DNA of 64,000 nt, from IMG/VR virus record IMGVR_UViG_3300009159_008629, positions 1 through 64,000 of that record. The stretch is one strand, 5' to 3'. Positions 32,412-41,752 of the stretch are shown piece by piece. Both the position numbers and the translations under genes were made by a program. Each line of letters begins with the position of its first letter. Within the stretch, counting starts at the first letter, position 1. The DNA comes from a virus. The notes beneath the pieces were generated by a model, which ran no database searches, was not told the DNA's origin, and was given only the letters and a program-made list of their open reading frames with translations.

Positions 32412-33269
32412 ATGCACGAACCTATTAGAGTAAAATACCGCTATTGGCATCAGGGAAAACCGCCGAAACCAATCAGGCTCCAGATACCCGGGTGGAGCGG
32501 CATCGACAACCAGCACACGAACGGGAGCAAGGCTCAGCCTTGGCACTGCCAGCCTTTCGTGGACGGAAGCACGTACGGTCTCGAGCTTTGCTACCCTTTC
32601 GACACGGAATGCCACATCCAGGTGAGGGACGGCAAGCCGGAGTTCGTCGGGGATTTCGAGGAGGAGAACAAGGTGACGATGCTCCAGAACGTCAAGCTAC
32701 CCCCGTTCTCAAGCTTCGCCGAAGGGCATTTCGGCATGACTTCCTGCCTCGACCTGCAGGTCCCGGACGACATGGTCCTCAGGATCGAGTCGCACCCTAG
32801 GTTCTACACTGACACGACCAACACCGTTCCGTGCGTCGTTCCCGGACATTTGCAGACGTCATGGTGGACTAAGATTTTTTTTGTGGTTTTCAAGAATCCC
32901 GTCGAGGGTCAGAAGTACATATTCAGGAAGGGAGAGCCATACGCCCAAATTCTTGTCCTCCCGAAAAAATGCAGCTATGACGTTGTCGAGATGACCGAGA
33001 ACGAGAAGTTCAAGAGGGGGACCCAGGACAACATCATAGTGGATTTCGCCAGGAACATAGCTGGCAACACATGGGTTTCCGAAGCCGGGCACGAGTTCGA
33101 CGACAAATACAAGAAGCTTTCCACCGTGGCGGCGAAGAACGGATGCCCCTACATGACCAAGCATCTCGAGGACATCAAGAACAAGCCGAAAGTATCAATC
33201 AAGAGGAAACTCCTGAAAAAGAGGAAAGATGAAGATTCCGCCGTACAAGATAAAGAAAAAGACGCATAG
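32412..33269 (+). CDS. Hypothetical protein (DUF6065-like pattern)
   Basis: The start MHEPIRVKYRYWHQ at 32412 follows GGTGG; ATG at 32394 is also in frame. 285 aa, beta-rich: HCQPFVDGSTYGLELCYPFD near 49, SHFGM-like GHFGMTSCLDLQVPDDM near 108, TDWL-like SWWTKIFFVVFKNP near 152 and IFRKGEPYAQILVLP near 172. This order resembles DUF6065 proteins, of unknown function, from memory. The last 40 residues are very basic. Confidence 0.65.
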   Translation: MHEPIRVKYRYWHQGKPPKPIRLQIPGWSGIDNQHTNGSKAQPWHCQPFVDGSTYGLELCYPFDTECHIQVRDGKPEFVGDFEEENKVTMLQNVKLPPFSSFAEGHFGMTSCLDLQVPDDMVLRIESHPRFYTDTTNTVPCVVPGHLQTSWWTKIFFVVFKNPVEGQKYIFRKGEPYAQILVLPKKCSYDVVEMTENEKFKRGTQDNIIVDFARNIAGNTWVSEAGHEFDDKYKKLSTVAAKNGCPYMTKHLEDIKNKPKVSIKRKLLKKRKDEDSAVQDKEKDA

Positions 33270-33393
33270 CCTGAAGCCCTTGATATTCCCCGGCAGGGAG
33301 AGGCTCCAGACCCCGAAGATTCCTCTGCGTCTTTTCGTGAACGTCCACGAACCCAACCTCTACGAGTTCTCGGAAATCATCGTTAGGCAGTAG
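33229..33393 (+). CDS. Small basic protein, 54 aa
   Basis: ATG at 33229 follows GAGGAAAG and lies within the end of the upstream gene in another frame. The product begins MKIPPYKIKKKTHSLKPLIF and ends EPNLYEFSEIIVRQ. It is too short for routine ORF lists. The good ribosome site and the overlap with the previous gene support it; no family recognised. Its 3' end overlaps the convergent 33383 gene by 11 bases. Confidence 0.55.
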   Translation: MKIPPYKIKKKTHSLKPLIFPGRERLQTPKIPLRLFVNVHEPNLYEFSEIIVRQ

Positions 33394-33877
33394 GTTCGCC
33401 CTGGTTTCCGATGGGAGCCGCGGCAAGCTGTGGCGGTGGTGGAGTTCCCGGCGGAGCGCCGGCGTCAGGAGGAGCCCCCGGTGGAGCTCCCGGTGGAGCG
33501 CCGGCGTCAGGCGGAGCCCCCGCGTCCGCTTCCGGAGGTTTCTCGGCTGGCTTGTCGTCGGACAGGAAAGCCTCTAGTTTATCTCTGTTGAATTTCTTCA
33601 GCATAGGTGATTTCATGGCTGTGTCGATGGCGTCGAGCACCCCTTGGTATGCCTCGTCGCCTGCTGGGTCCTCGAGACCGCTGTCTGGGTCTTTGGAGTT
33701 TGACTGACCGGGATTCTCCGGAGGAGCCTTCTGCGCCTGCTCTGGCGGCACTGATGGCGGTTGACCCGGCGCTTGCGGCTGGGCTGGAGGCTGGTCTTCC
33801 TCGAACACCATCCTCATGTCTCCGTTCAGTATCTTCTCGTTCCTTATCTGCTCCATAAACTCAAAAAAGCTTTTCAT
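33383..33877 (-). CDS. Candidate internal head protein, Pro/Ala-rich
   Basis: The true start is MKSFFEFMEQIRNE at 33877 with CTAGGAG upstream; the longer frame to 34201 is shadow. The N-terminus fits the capsid-targeting pattern. The 164 aa continue with a Gln/Pro-rich part (about 28-60), a helix around DAIDTAMKSPMLKKFNRDKL, and tandem GAPPDAGAPPG repeats (about 118-150). No family is recognised; it could be a prohead core or internal protein. Follows the 33886 gene closely. Confidence 0.75.
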   Translation of the reverse strand: MKSFFEFMEQIRNEKILNGDMRMVFEEDQPPAQPQAPGQPPSVPPEQAQKAPPENPGQSNSKDPDSGLEDPAGDEAYQGVLDAIDTAMKSPMLKKFNRDKLEAFLSDDKPAEKPPEADAGAPPDAGAPPGAPPGAPPDAGAPPGTPPPPQLAAAPIGNQGEPTA

Positions 33878-33885
33878 TTTTTCTC

Positions 33886-34425
33886 CTAGACTATCTTGAT
33901 TTTCTGATCCGGTTGCTTCTGGGTGACCGTGCCCTCTCCCGTCGTCACAGATTCCTGGAATCTCTGACATATAAGCTCGAGCCGCAGGGCTCCCCAAAGC
34001 TTGAATTCCCCGAGGTTCCTCTGCACGACGACCCAGTTCTCCCTGAGGTGCGGCGTGAATATCCTGGACCCTATCTTTGGCGGGTGACCTATCGACTTCA
34101 AAGCCGTCCTGTAGTTGACCTCGAACACCATCTCGTCCGGGGAGTCGATGCCGAACTGGGTCAGGGCGTTTTGCGAAGGTATGGGCTCGTAGTTGCACCA
34201 CAGCATGATCGGGTTGTTCGAGAATATCTTGCCCCTGTCCTCAAGGTACAGCGGGTCCACCGTCTGGCTCTGTATGAAGACCTCGTAGTAGTACAGCGGA
34301 GATCCGCCGCGCACCATCGACTCCTGGTCCCACTGGTTGAACAGGTCGTGTTCCGGGGCGCCCGGGTTGTATTGCTGCGTGCTTCCGAGCGTCTTGTAAC
34401 ATGTTCCGTCAAGGTTTCTGAGCAA
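33886..34425 (-). CDS. Virion-type hypothetical protein, 179 aa
   Basis: A TTG start at 34425, five bases after AAGGAG, gives MLRNLDGTCYKTLGSTQQYN. The protein has SPLYYYEVFIQSQTVDPLYL, IMLWCNYEPIPSQNALTQFG and IFTPHLRENWVVVQRNLGEF. I believe this kind of protein is conserved near head/neck genes in marine T4-like phages, but its role is unknown. It lies between two candidate internal proteins. Confidence 0.7.
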   Translation of the reverse strand: MLRNLDGTCYKTLGSTQQYNPGAPEHDLFNQWDQESMVRGGSPLYYYEVFIQSQTVDPLYLEDRGKIFSNNPIMLWCNYEPIPSQNALTQFGIDSPDEMVFEVNYRTALKSIGHPPKIGSRIFTPHLRENWVVVQRNLGEFKLWGALRLELICQRFQESVTTGEGTVTQKQPDQKIKIV

Positions 34426-34434
34426 AGATTCTCC

Positions 34435-36138
34435 TTATAGTTTCGCGGCTGTCGCTGCTACGTGGGCTGGCGTATTCTTGAGATCTTCGACTAGTTTCGT
34501 GTAAGCCCCAGGCGTATTGCCGTCAAGCTGTCTCACGGTCAAGTCCAAAAGACCAACGAAATTGTTTTGCAGCACTCTTCTGAAAAAAGTCTCGTAGGGA
34601 TGACCAGGTGTTGTGGGGGAATCAGGAAATTCAACGCCATGCTCTCTGTAAAACGTATCTTTGAACAGAGATGTGAGCCATTTGCTCAAGTAGCCGCCTT
34701 TCCCAGCCACTTTGTGCTCAGGTCCGAAAAGCTTGCTTGCCGCGTCTCGAAACATACTTTGGAAAAGTCCTTTTGGGTCGGCAATTTTTTTACCCTTGAA
34801 AGGGGATTGCGAGTTTTGCTCGAATTTTTTAAAATAATCTTCATATAATTGAACTATTGTTGAATATTCGAATCCATCTACGTGTCTCGTTAGTTCTTCC
34901 CTGACTTTCTCTAGCATCGCAATCATGCTTGCCCTTCCGGTATCTGTTTTCATTCCTGTCGCCGTGGCGGCTCCAGAGATGGCGAGATTCATACTTTGTA
35001 TTTTATCGTCGAGAGCTTTCCAATAGTCATTCATTTCTTCTTCGATATTCAATTTCGTACGTCCGAAATCGCCAGCATCGTCTTTTTCGAGAATCCAGTC
35101 TCTCATCCGAATTAATTCCTCTCTAGATCTGGAAGATACGCCTGTTTCTCTCATATGTATTTCTTTTATGTCTTCTGGCGTTGTACTGGACTTGAGGAAA
35201 TCGTTAATTGCTTCAGTATCCTCTAATCTTCCAATTTCCAAGGAAAACCGATCTCCCTGAACATTTTTTTGCGTGCTTTGTGGTATGTTGGCTTCAATGC
35301 CGCTGGCGCTTACATCCGCCACCTTATTTTTCTTTATCACCGCTTTTTTGGCGTTGGGCACAAGTTTACCAAGTCTATTTCTCCAAGTAGACGCCACTCT
35401 TTGTTCGAAGACTCCCCTGTTTCTGCACATTATCACCCCAAGCATCGCAACGTCAAACCATCCGGAGTTGAAATAGTTGAAGATAGCCGAGTTTTGCCCC
35501 TTTTCTGGCTCTTTTTCTCCTTTCCCCCTGTTGATAGCCAATACTTTGGCTCTTTTTTCTGATTCTTTATTCATCCATCCGCCATCCTTGTAGATATGGG
35601 TCATGACTCTTCCTGGATCCCCAGATCGTGACACGTAATGACCTCTTATGATCTGGTCAAATAAGTCTTTGGCAGGAACATCATTATCTTTGTTTTTTAT
35701 TGCAATATCTTTGAGAATACCATGGAAGTCAAAGTCACCAGTCTCGTCGAACTTGTTTTCCCTCATGTACTTTCTGCATTCGTCTTCTATGGTTTCTGGG
35801 GTTATCGGTATCGATTCGCCTCGTATTTCTATTTTTTTTGGCAGTTTGGCATTCCAGTCCTTGAATTCCGGGTGCTCGAGGTTTTTTTCTTTCCCAGTAA
35901 GTTTTCCGCCTATGGACATGTTCCTGACTGATTTTTTTTCGCCACTTGATCTGATGGCGACCGTCTCGGCGTCTTCGCCCTTTTTGTCCTCTATGCCCAG
36001 ATTGATTCTTTTGGCGAACTGAGCTATCCTGAAATTGAACTCTCGATTAAAATCTTCTTTGTAGTCATCCAGTCCATCTAAAATACCTGGGATTAGTCTT
36101 TGGTTTTCGAACAGCCATGTCTTAAAGGAAAATCTCAT
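34435..36138 (-). CDS. Large candidate internal head protein, 567 aa
   Basis: Start MRFSFKTWLFENQ at 36138 with AAAGAGGTG upstream; a GTG nine bases earlier is less likely. The N-terminus fits the capsid-targeting pattern and contains L-F-E, an L-x-E cleavage site. The rest is soluble, highly charged and without recognised domains. T4 Alt is a precedent for a large protein packaged by such a peptide, but no ADP-ribosyltransferase motif is seen. The gene uses more A/T-rich codons than its neighbours, which hints at separate origin. Confidence 0.7.
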   Translation of the reverse strand: MRFSFKTWLFENQRLIPGILDGLDDYKEDFNREFNFRIAQFAKRINLGIEDKKGEDAETVAIRSSGEKKSVRNMSIGGKLTGKEKNLEHPEFKDWNAKLPKKIEIRGESIPITPETIEDECRKYMRENKFDETGDFDFHGILKDIAIKNKDNDVPAKDLFDQIIRGHYVSRSGDPGRVMTHIYKDGGWMNKESEKRAKVLAINRGKGEKEPEKGQNSAIFNYFNSGWFDVAMLGVIMCRNRGVFEQRVASTWRNRLGKLVPNAKKAVIKKNKVADVSASGIEANIPQSTQKNVQGDRFSLEIGRLEDTEAINDFLKSSTTPEDIKEIHMRETGVSSRSREELIRMRDWILEKDDAGDFGRTKLNIEEEMNDYWKALDDKIQSMNLAISGAATATGMKTDTGRASMIAMLEKVREELTRHVDGFEYSTIVQLYEDYFKKFEQNSQSPFKGKKIADPKGLFQSMFRDAASKLFGPEHKVAGKGGYLSKWLTSLFKDTFYREHGVEFPDSPTTPGHPYETFFRRVLQNNFVGLLDLTVRQLDGNTPGAYTKLVEDLKNTPAHVAATAAKL

Positions 36139-36177
36139 TTTTAACACCTCTTTGATTTATCTATATGCCAAGAAAAA

Positions 36178-36212
36178 AAAATGGGGTAATTTTTTGAAAA
36201 TTACCCCATTTT
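36178..36212. terminator. Bidirectional stem-loop terminator
   Basis: A perfect 16-base stem AAAATGGGGTAATTTT / AAAATTACCCCATTTT with a three-base loop. It lies just after the 36234 gene on the minus strand, so ends that transcript before the 36138 gene. Confidence 0.85.
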
Positions 36213-36233
36213 GATTTGTTTGTCCTACGCAGA

Positions 36234-36662
36234 TCAATCCAGGCTTATCCTCGGCGATATGGCTATCTGACCGCCGCCGGCGGGCAGTATGAAAGGCGCA
36301 CCGGAGAATCTCTCCAGCCAAAGAAGGGCTGGCGACCCATAGATGGTCGTCACGTAGTAGCCGTATACCGTCACCGCCGTGGTGAAGGTGAATGTCTGTT
36401 CGCTGTATACCGCGGTGGTCGTGCCGGATGTCTGCGTGGTCGTCCAGCTAGATCCCACCAGCGTCACCGGAAGGTAGCCGGAAGCGCCCAGAGCCTCGGT
36501 CACCGTCGACAGCGTGGTGTTTTCGGCTGGTGTTAGGTTGTTCGTGAAAAGACGAAGAAGTCGTTCGCCGTTAGCCGGCGCGGCTGTTCCGTCGGTTGAA
36601 ATCATGTTGACCAAATATTGAAGCATCAGTATTTCGCCGATGTCTGGTACGAGTAAGCTCAT
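36234..36662 (-). CDS. Virion structural protein, 142 aa
   Basis: MSLLVPDIGEILMLQYLVNM at the start and LRLFTNNLTPAENTTLSTVT, then YSEQTFTFTTAVTVYGYYVT, is a pattern common in phage structural proteins of unknown exact place (decoration or fibre-attachment type). Start after AAGGAGAATCGAAA. It is a single-gene unit closed by the terminator at 36178-36212. Confidence 0.75.
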   Translation of the reverse strand: MSLLVPDIGEILMLQYLVNMISTDGTAAPANGERLLRLFTNNLTPAENTTLSTVTEALGASGYLPVTLVGSSWTTTQTSGTTTAVYSEQTFTFTTAVTVYGYYVTTIYGSPALLWLERFSGAPFILPAGGGQIAISPRISLD

Positions 36663-36769
36663 TTTCGATTCTCCTTGTTTCTGTATTATGTAGAATTAAA
36701 CGGTGAAATTTTTCTCTTTTTTTCGTAAATACCGCACACCTATGAATGAGTTTCGGGAATAAAAATAAA

Positions 36770-37363
36770 ATGACACTAAAAAACAAAGACGGTTCGGTCT
36801 ACAGGCTCCGCAGCCCAAACGCCCTCATGAGGGACCAGACGGTGTGGAACGGATACACCATCCACAACATGAAGTGGGACCCGATCACGCAGGAGAGCAA
36901 GGATGAGGTCATTCCCATGCCCAGCGATTTCTCCGTCAGGGATTCGTTCGTGGAGGAACTGGAATCCAACAAGCCGCCTGCGCACGAGGCAGAACCAAAG
37001 TCTCCCATCGAAAGTCCGAAAGCAGAGGAGAGGAAACAGGATGGCAAAGGCGTCGGTCTCGGGGTCGAGACGACGTTCGTCTGGTGCCTGCCGGCTGTCC
37101 TGAAGAGAAAGAGGGACTCCCTGTACGACGAGGAATACGTCACGGTAAGCTATGGAAACCCGTATTCCTTCGAGGCTGTAATGGTGGAGGAGGGCGACCT
37201 CTCGTTCTCCATGTGGACCACGGCGACGATCGAGAGGGGAAGCGTCGTCTTCCCCAAGACGACGTTCAAGAGGTGGTGGAGGGTCGACGATATAAGGGAG
37301 AAGACTGGCGGATTCCTCTACAGCGGAATGCCTTCCGACTACCAGCCGCACTTCGAGATCTAG
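36770..37363 (+). CDS. Hypothetical virion-type protein, 197 aa
   Basis: MTLKNKDGSVYRLRSPNALM is taken as start; an ATG at 36746 is in frame. It has a proline/glutamate-rich linker (about 65-95), then FVWCLPAVLKRKRDSLYDEE, SFEAVMVEEGDLSFSMWTTA and FKRWWRV. No family recognised. It converges on the 37360 gene (4-base overlap). Confidence 0.65.
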   Translation: MTLKNKDGSVYRLRSPNALMRDQTVWNGYTIHNMKWDPITQESKDEVIPMPSDFSVRDSFVEELESNKPPAHEAEPKSPIESPKAEERKQDGKGVGLGVETTFVWCLPAVLKRKRDSLYDEEYVTVSYGNPYSFEAVMVEEGDLSFSMWTTATIERGSVVFPKTTFKRWWRVDDIREKTGGFLYSGMPSDYQPHFEI

Positions 37364-37638
37364 GAGTTCGGCGAGGTTATCTTGACTTCGAACCCGAGCT
37401 TGGACAGCTTTTCCCTGTGCTCGTCGACAGCCCTGACGAAACCGACCTCGTAGATTTCCACCATCATGGACACGAAGTCCTTGATGTCCTTGTCGGTCGC
37501 CAGGCTGTGCGACACCCTGTCTATTATCTGCTCATGCTTGGGATACCTTTCCTTGAGTATCTCGAACATGGTCTTCTTGAGCATGTGACCCCTGGGGTTC
37601 GACATGAGGTTGAACCAGCCTTCGTTTGAATCTGCCAA
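37360..37638 (-). CDS. Hypothetical protein, 92 aa
   Basis: Helical protein, MADSNEGWFNLMSNPRGHML then KERYPKHEQIIDRVSHSLAT. It starts 1 base after the stop of the 876-aa gene upstream and is in the same operon. No family recognised. Confidence 0.65.
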   Translation of the reverse strand: MADSNEGWFNLMSNPRGHMLKKTMFEILKERYPKHEQIIDRVSHSLATDKDIKDFVSMMVEIYEVGFVRAVDEHREKLSKLGFEVKITSPNS

Positions 37639-37639
37639 T

Positions 37640-40270
37640 TTACGTCTCCTTTGGGAATCTTATTTTGAGCTGGTCGTCTATCAACCTGATAGCGGCGTTG
37701 TAGTCGCCAGGAAGAGTCGTTGCCTTCTTCTCGATGATCTTCTTTTTAAGGTTGTTGAGGCTCTCCTCGTTCCTGCGCGTGATATAATATGGGTGGAACG
37801 CCAGGGCTAGGAATTCCTTTTTCTCCTTCAGTTGGTCCGGGTGATGTTCGGAAGCCATCTTGATGATCTCCGGTCTCGGACCATCTTCGGTCTCGGAGCC
37901 GACACCAGGCGTAGCCGCCGTTAGCTTCAGTCTCGGAGCCGCCATATTTATCGGCGAGGACGAAGAAGTCTGCGCGGGAGTTCTGTTCGCGTCCCTATCC
38001 ATGACGTTCCCGGACATGAAGTCTTGAACTATCGTGAGTTGGGAGAATTGGGTCAGCATCTGCGCCATCGTTTTCTTCTGGTTGACGACCGTGTCCAGCA
38101 CGTGTGTGGCTTCCCGCTCCAGTTCGTTGCCGACGATGCCTTTCTCGTCGTGTATCATCTCCTTCAGTAGCGTGTGCATGGCGTCAAGGAGGTTCATCTT
38201 CCTCGTGAATTTATCCTTGAACAGGTTAAGCAGGGCTGTCGTGGTTTCCCCGTGGGGTATGTTCCCGGACGTGTTGAGGCTGTCTGCCTCCTCAGCCTTG
38301 TCGATGAGGTGCTTTACGATGTTCCTCAGCTGATGTCCGCGGTACGGGAACACGAACCTTCCCGTTATTGGTTTCCTTCCACGCTCCGAAAGATGGTCCA
38401 GCTTGTCGTGCAGGTCGGAGCCGAATTCGATGTCGTCCTGGGATATGAGGGTCGTGGGCATGACCTGCGGAACTCCCATGCTTCCGTCTCTGGTTTTCCT
38501 GGTGCCGCCGCCATGCACGCTCTGCTGCAGGAGGTTCGTCGTCTCGTTCCTCGCGTACAGCTTCCTTCCGGATTTGGTGGACAGGGCGTCCTCGAGCAGG
38601 TTCCTCTCCATCTTGGCGACCACGATGTCGTGTATCTCCTTCACGTTACTCATGGCTATGGTGTGTTCCCAAGCCGTGACTCCTCTGCTATCGATCCTGA
38701 TCTGGGATATGCCTTCTACTATATCCTTGTACAGACCAGGATACTTCGGGTCCGAGTCCGGGTACTTTTTCATTTTCCCGAATATCCTCGCTATGGCTTC
38801 GTCGTATCCATTAGTTCCGAACTTGATGGATCTCTCTTTCGGCTTGTTCTGGTTCGGGTGGATCGAAGCGCCGCTCTGGTGTCCCGGTATAGCCTTGTCG
38901 TACTCGTCGTGGTCAAGCGGAACCTTGTCTTTCTTGTATCCCACCCTCCTTTCCATCCTGTCGTCGGGCTTGGCTTCCCTGTAGTACCTGGCTGGGTTGA
39001 GGTAGGGCATTTCTACTTCCACATCTTTGCCGTTCACCTTCACCGTCTTTTTGAAGACCGGCAGGTGCACTGATTGTTCTTTGTCCAGAGTTTTGCCCGC
39101 GCTGTCGGTTTGGTGTCCGGGTATCGGCGGACCCTTGATGTTTTTCAGGCTTTCGTCGCTCTTCTTTTTGTGTTCGAATTCCGCTTTGGCTATTTTCGTG
39201 ATGAATATGCCGTAGCTCCGCTTGTCGTAAATTTTAATCTTGTATTTTTTTCCATTGGGCTCGTTCACGTGCACCTCGCTCGATCCGTCCTCCTTCGTCA
39301 GCTTGGTGCCGTCTTCGAGCGAGACGTCGAAAGCCGGCATCGGACCCCTGAATTTTTCGAAAGGTATGATGTTGAAGAACTTGGATTTGTAAATATTGAC
39401 GAATTTTTCCGTCAGTTTCGTGTCGATGAAGTCTGTTTCCTTCCATCTTTCTATCTTGACCTCCTTCCCACCAGGTATGTTCTTGGTCTCGCCGGATTCT
39501 GGAAGGTCTCCGTATATCCTGTGGAAGTTGTCGGCGATGAGCTTGTGCACGGCTCTGGATATGGTTTTCGCGAGCGGCATCTGCATGCCGGCTGTTCCCC
39601 TCGGAAGCTTACCTTGTCCCGGGTGTGGTTTCGTTAGGTCGAAGCCGTATCTTCCGTGCGGGTGCTCGTCATTGTCGAGACCGATGGCGGAATGGGTTTC
39701 GCCCGCGGTCCTCTCGAGCTTGTGTGCAAGCCTGTTGATGAACGGCTTCGCGTCCACGTTGATCACTTTGGTACCGAACTTGAACGTGTACGTCCTCACT
39801 TGGTTTTCGTTCTCCGGCACGTCGCGCTTGACCCTCTCGACCATGTAGAACGCGAGGTTGTTCGCGACGTTGTTGCTGGCGTCATTGATCCTGCCCTTGT
39901 GCTTTTCCCTCCATTCCTTCCCGTAATCCCTCTTGATCTCTTGGACCATGTCTCTCGTGAAAAGACCGGGCTTGTCGTTGACGAGGTACTTGTTGTGCCT
40001 TCCGCTCTTGAGAGCCCTGTATATCTGCGTCTTCATTTCCTTGGATATCTGCCTCCTTGACCTTTCCCTTTCGGAAAGAGCCTTGTAGAGATCTCTGTTG
40101 TATCTCTGGAGGAGGGCGCTAGCCCATAGTTTTTGTCCCTCGTATTCGAACGGGAACTGGTAGAGGAACTCGAGGTCGTCCTTGTCGATCTTGACCGCGC
40201 CCCTCTCCACCGCCCCGTGGAGAGCCATTTCCAGCAGGTTTTTCTTTTCCAGATATTCAAGGAATCTCAT
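37640..40270 (-). CDS. Very large candidate internal head protein, 876 aa
   Basis: MRFLEYLEKKNLLEMALHG at the start fits the capsid-targeting pattern with L-L-E as L-x-E site. The chain is soluble and highly charged, with no nucleotide-binding or protease motif that I can see; KGPPIPGHQ and KAIPGHQSGASIHP repeat an IPGHQ element. The strong ribosome site GGTGGTGAC and location next to neck protein gp13 (divergent) suggest a late virion gene. It may be delivered with the DNA, as T4 Alt or large internal proteins of other phages are. Confidence 0.7.
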   Translation of the reverse strand: MRFLEYLEKKNLLEMALHGAVERGAVKIDKDDLEFLYQFPFEYEGQKLWASALLQRYNRDLYKALSERERSRRQISKEMKTQIYRALKSGRHNKYLVNDKPGLFTRDMVQEIKRDYGKEWREKHKGRINDASNNVANNLAFYMVERVKRDVPENENQVRTYTFKFGTKVINVDAKPFINRLAHKLERTAGETHSAIGLDNDEHPHGRYGFDLTKPHPGQGKLPRGTAGMQMPLAKTISRAVHKLIADNFHRIYGDLPESGETKNIPGGKEVKIERWKETDFIDTKLTEKFVNIYKSKFFNIIPFEKFRGPMPAFDVSLEDGTKLTKEDGSSEVHVNEPNGKKYKIKIYDKRSYGIFITKIAKAEFEHKKKSDESLKNIKGPPIPGHQTDSAGKTLDKEQSVHLPVFKKTVKVNGKDVEVEMPYLNPARYYREAKPDDRMERRVGYKKDKVPLDHDEYDKAIPGHQSGASIHPNQNKPKERSIKFGTNGYDEAIARIFGKMKKYPDSDPKYPGLYKDIVEGISQIRIDSRGVTAWEHTIAMSNVKEIHDIVVAKMERNLLEDALSTKSGRKLYARNETTNLLQQSVHGGGTRKTRDGSMGVPQVMPTTLISQDDIEFGSDLHDKLDHLSERGRKPITGRFVFPYRGHQLRNIVKHLIDKAEEADSLNTSGNIPHGETTTALLNLFKDKFTRKMNLLDAMHTLLKEMIHDEKGIVGNELEREATHVLDTVVNQKKTMAQMLTQFSQLTIVQDFMSGNVMDRDANRTPAQTSSSSPINMAAPRLKLTAATPGVGSETEDGPRPEIIKMASEHHPDQLKEKKEFLALAFHPYYITRRNEESLNNLKKKIIEKKATTLPGDYNAAIRLIDDQLKIRFPKET

Positions 40271-40307
40271 TTTTAGTCACCACCAAATAGATTGAAACGG
40301 TTATGTC

Positions 40308-40314
40308 TATATAG
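40308..40314 (+). promoter_or_regulatory. Candidate late promoter, TATATAG
   Basis: Four bases before the ATG of gp13 at 40319; palindrome-like, so it might also serve the divergent 40270 gene. Confidence 0.35.
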
Positions 40315-40318
40315 TATT

Positions 40319-41191
40319 ATGGACAACAATATGTTATATATACCGCAACCATCGTCGGAACAATACAAGTGTCTTTCCGAGTGCGGCGGCTGCACCGACC
40401 TTGGTCCCACGGACCCGCTCGTCAAGATAGGTCCGAGGAAATCGAGGCTCAAGGTGCGGGAGCAGATAAGGGAATACGTACTCACGATGCTTGGCGCACC
40501 CGTCATAACGATAGAGCTGGACGAGCAGCAGGTGAGCAACTCGATAGACTTCGCTCTCCAGATATTCGAGGAGTATGCCCCGATGGAATACTTCCAGTAC
40601 TACACCTTCTTCACGGTCCCCGGTCAGTCGGTATACGAGATGCCGAACGACGTGGGCTACATAAGGCAGGTCTCCTACAAGGAAACGGCTCAGTACGCGT
40701 TTTCCGCGTCAGACCTCGGCGGCGTGATACCTTTGGAGTACATGGGCGCCGGGGCTTACGGGAGCATAGCCGGCGGCATCAACCCGCAGTCGCCCGTATG
40801 GGGCAAAATGAACGAGTGGGTCCTCTACAAGCAATACGAGGACATGTACAACAGAGCAAGCGGTCAGCAGGGCGGATGGGAATGGCTCGGCGGATACAAC
40901 ACGATAAAGGTGTATCCTTCCCCATACAGGGTTTATCCCGTAATGGTCAGGTATCTCCAGAAGAGACCCGACTTCAAGCAGGTCACCCAGGCTATGCAGG
41001 AGGGGTCCCTTGCGTTCGCGAAGATAATACTCGGCAGGATACGGAGCAAGATATCGAACCCTCCCGGTCCGAACGGCGGCGTACAGCTAGACGGACAGCA
41101 GATACTGCAGGAGGGTCTGGACGAGAAGAAGGATTGGGAAGAGAAGCTTCTCAACAAGTTCGGGGACATCCTCGGACCATCTATGGGATAA
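40319..41191 (+). CDS. gp13: Neck protein, gp13-like
   Basis: 290 aa. LKVREQIREYVLTMLGAPVI and TIELDEQQVSNSIDFALQIF match the first part of T4 gp13 (LRRLGAPIINVELTPDQV), and GPNGGVQLDGQQILQEGLDE matches its end (GGVTIDGQRLIEEARLEKE). The middle has VYEMPNDVGYIRQVSYKE and EWLGGYNTIKVYP. It builds the neck with gp14 at the portal exit. No ribosome site is evident before ATG 40319; ATG 40331 is an alternative. Confidence 0.85.
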   Translation: MDNNMLYIPQPSSEQYKCLSECGGCTDLGPTDPLVKIGPRKSRLKVREQIREYVLTMLGAPVITIELDEQQVSNSIDFALQIFEEYAPMEYFQYYTFFTVPGQSVYEMPNDVGYIRQVSYKETAQYAFSASDLGGVIPLEYMGAGAYGSIAGGINPQSPVWGKMNEWVLYKQYEDMYNRASGQQGGWEWLGGYNTIKVYPSPYRVYPVMVRYLQKRPDFKQVTQAMQEGSLAFAKIILGRIRSKISNPPGPNGGVQLDGQQILQEGLDEKKDWEEKLLNKFGDILGPSMG

Positions 41192-41206
41192 AAACAAGGT
41201 GGCGCG

Positions 41207-41752
41207 ATGACAGATTACAACACATGGCTGTTGAGGAAGAACCAGGAACTCCACTCGAAATACATCGAGTGCCGCGAGGAACTGCTCGGCTTGGTCTCCA
41301 GGGAATTCAGCAAGAAAATAGTGACGGAATCCGCCCAGGCTTCCAGGTACAGCATCCACGTAGACTATCGTACCGACATGGAGGAGGTCTTGGTCTCCTT
41401 CGCGAAGCTCGTCCTCGGCTACGTGAGCGCCGGGCTGAAGAAGATGAGTTTCCACACCAAGCACGTGTTCGACGAGAAGCCCCTTAGGCTTCTGGTCTCA
41501 TCGAGGAACTGGGATGACGGCGAATGGGTCGGCATAGTTTCGTGGAGCGAGAAGGATCGTTGTTTCCTTGTGTCCAAGGGCTATTACAACAAGGACAGGA
41601 AGACCGTCTCGGTCAAGTCCACGAACAAGTGCCCGGGAACGGCGTCCGACATCACGAAGGACGTCAGCAACATGATGCACCACCTCAAGACGCAGCCGGA
41701 CAGGCATGTCGAGAAACTGAAGCCCGTGCCTCTCAAGAGGGGTCCTAAATGA
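41207..41752 (+). CDS. Hypothetical protein, 181 aa
   Basis: Start after AAGGTGGCGCG. MTDYNTWLLRKNQELHSKYI at the start, SRNWDDGEWVGIVSWSEKDR in the middle and a basic end KLKPVPLKRGPK. Sixteen bases after gp13, thus in the same operon; possibly head/neck related. No family recognised. Confidence 0.7.
   Translation: MTDYNTWLLRKNQELHSKYIECREELLGLVSREFSKKIVTESAQASRYSIHVDYRTDMEEVLVSFAKLVLGYVSAGLKKMSFHTKHVFDEKPLRLLVSSRNWDDGEWVGIVSWSEKDRCFLVSKGYYNKDRKTVSVKSTNKCPGTASDITKDVSNMMHHLKTQPDRHVEKLKPVPLKRGPK

Noticed and set aside
33878-34201. N-terminal extension of the 33383 gene to 34201
   Set aside because: The extension is an antisense-like Arg/Pro-rich shadow within the 33886 gene; ATG 33877 has a ribosome site and gives the targeting peptide.
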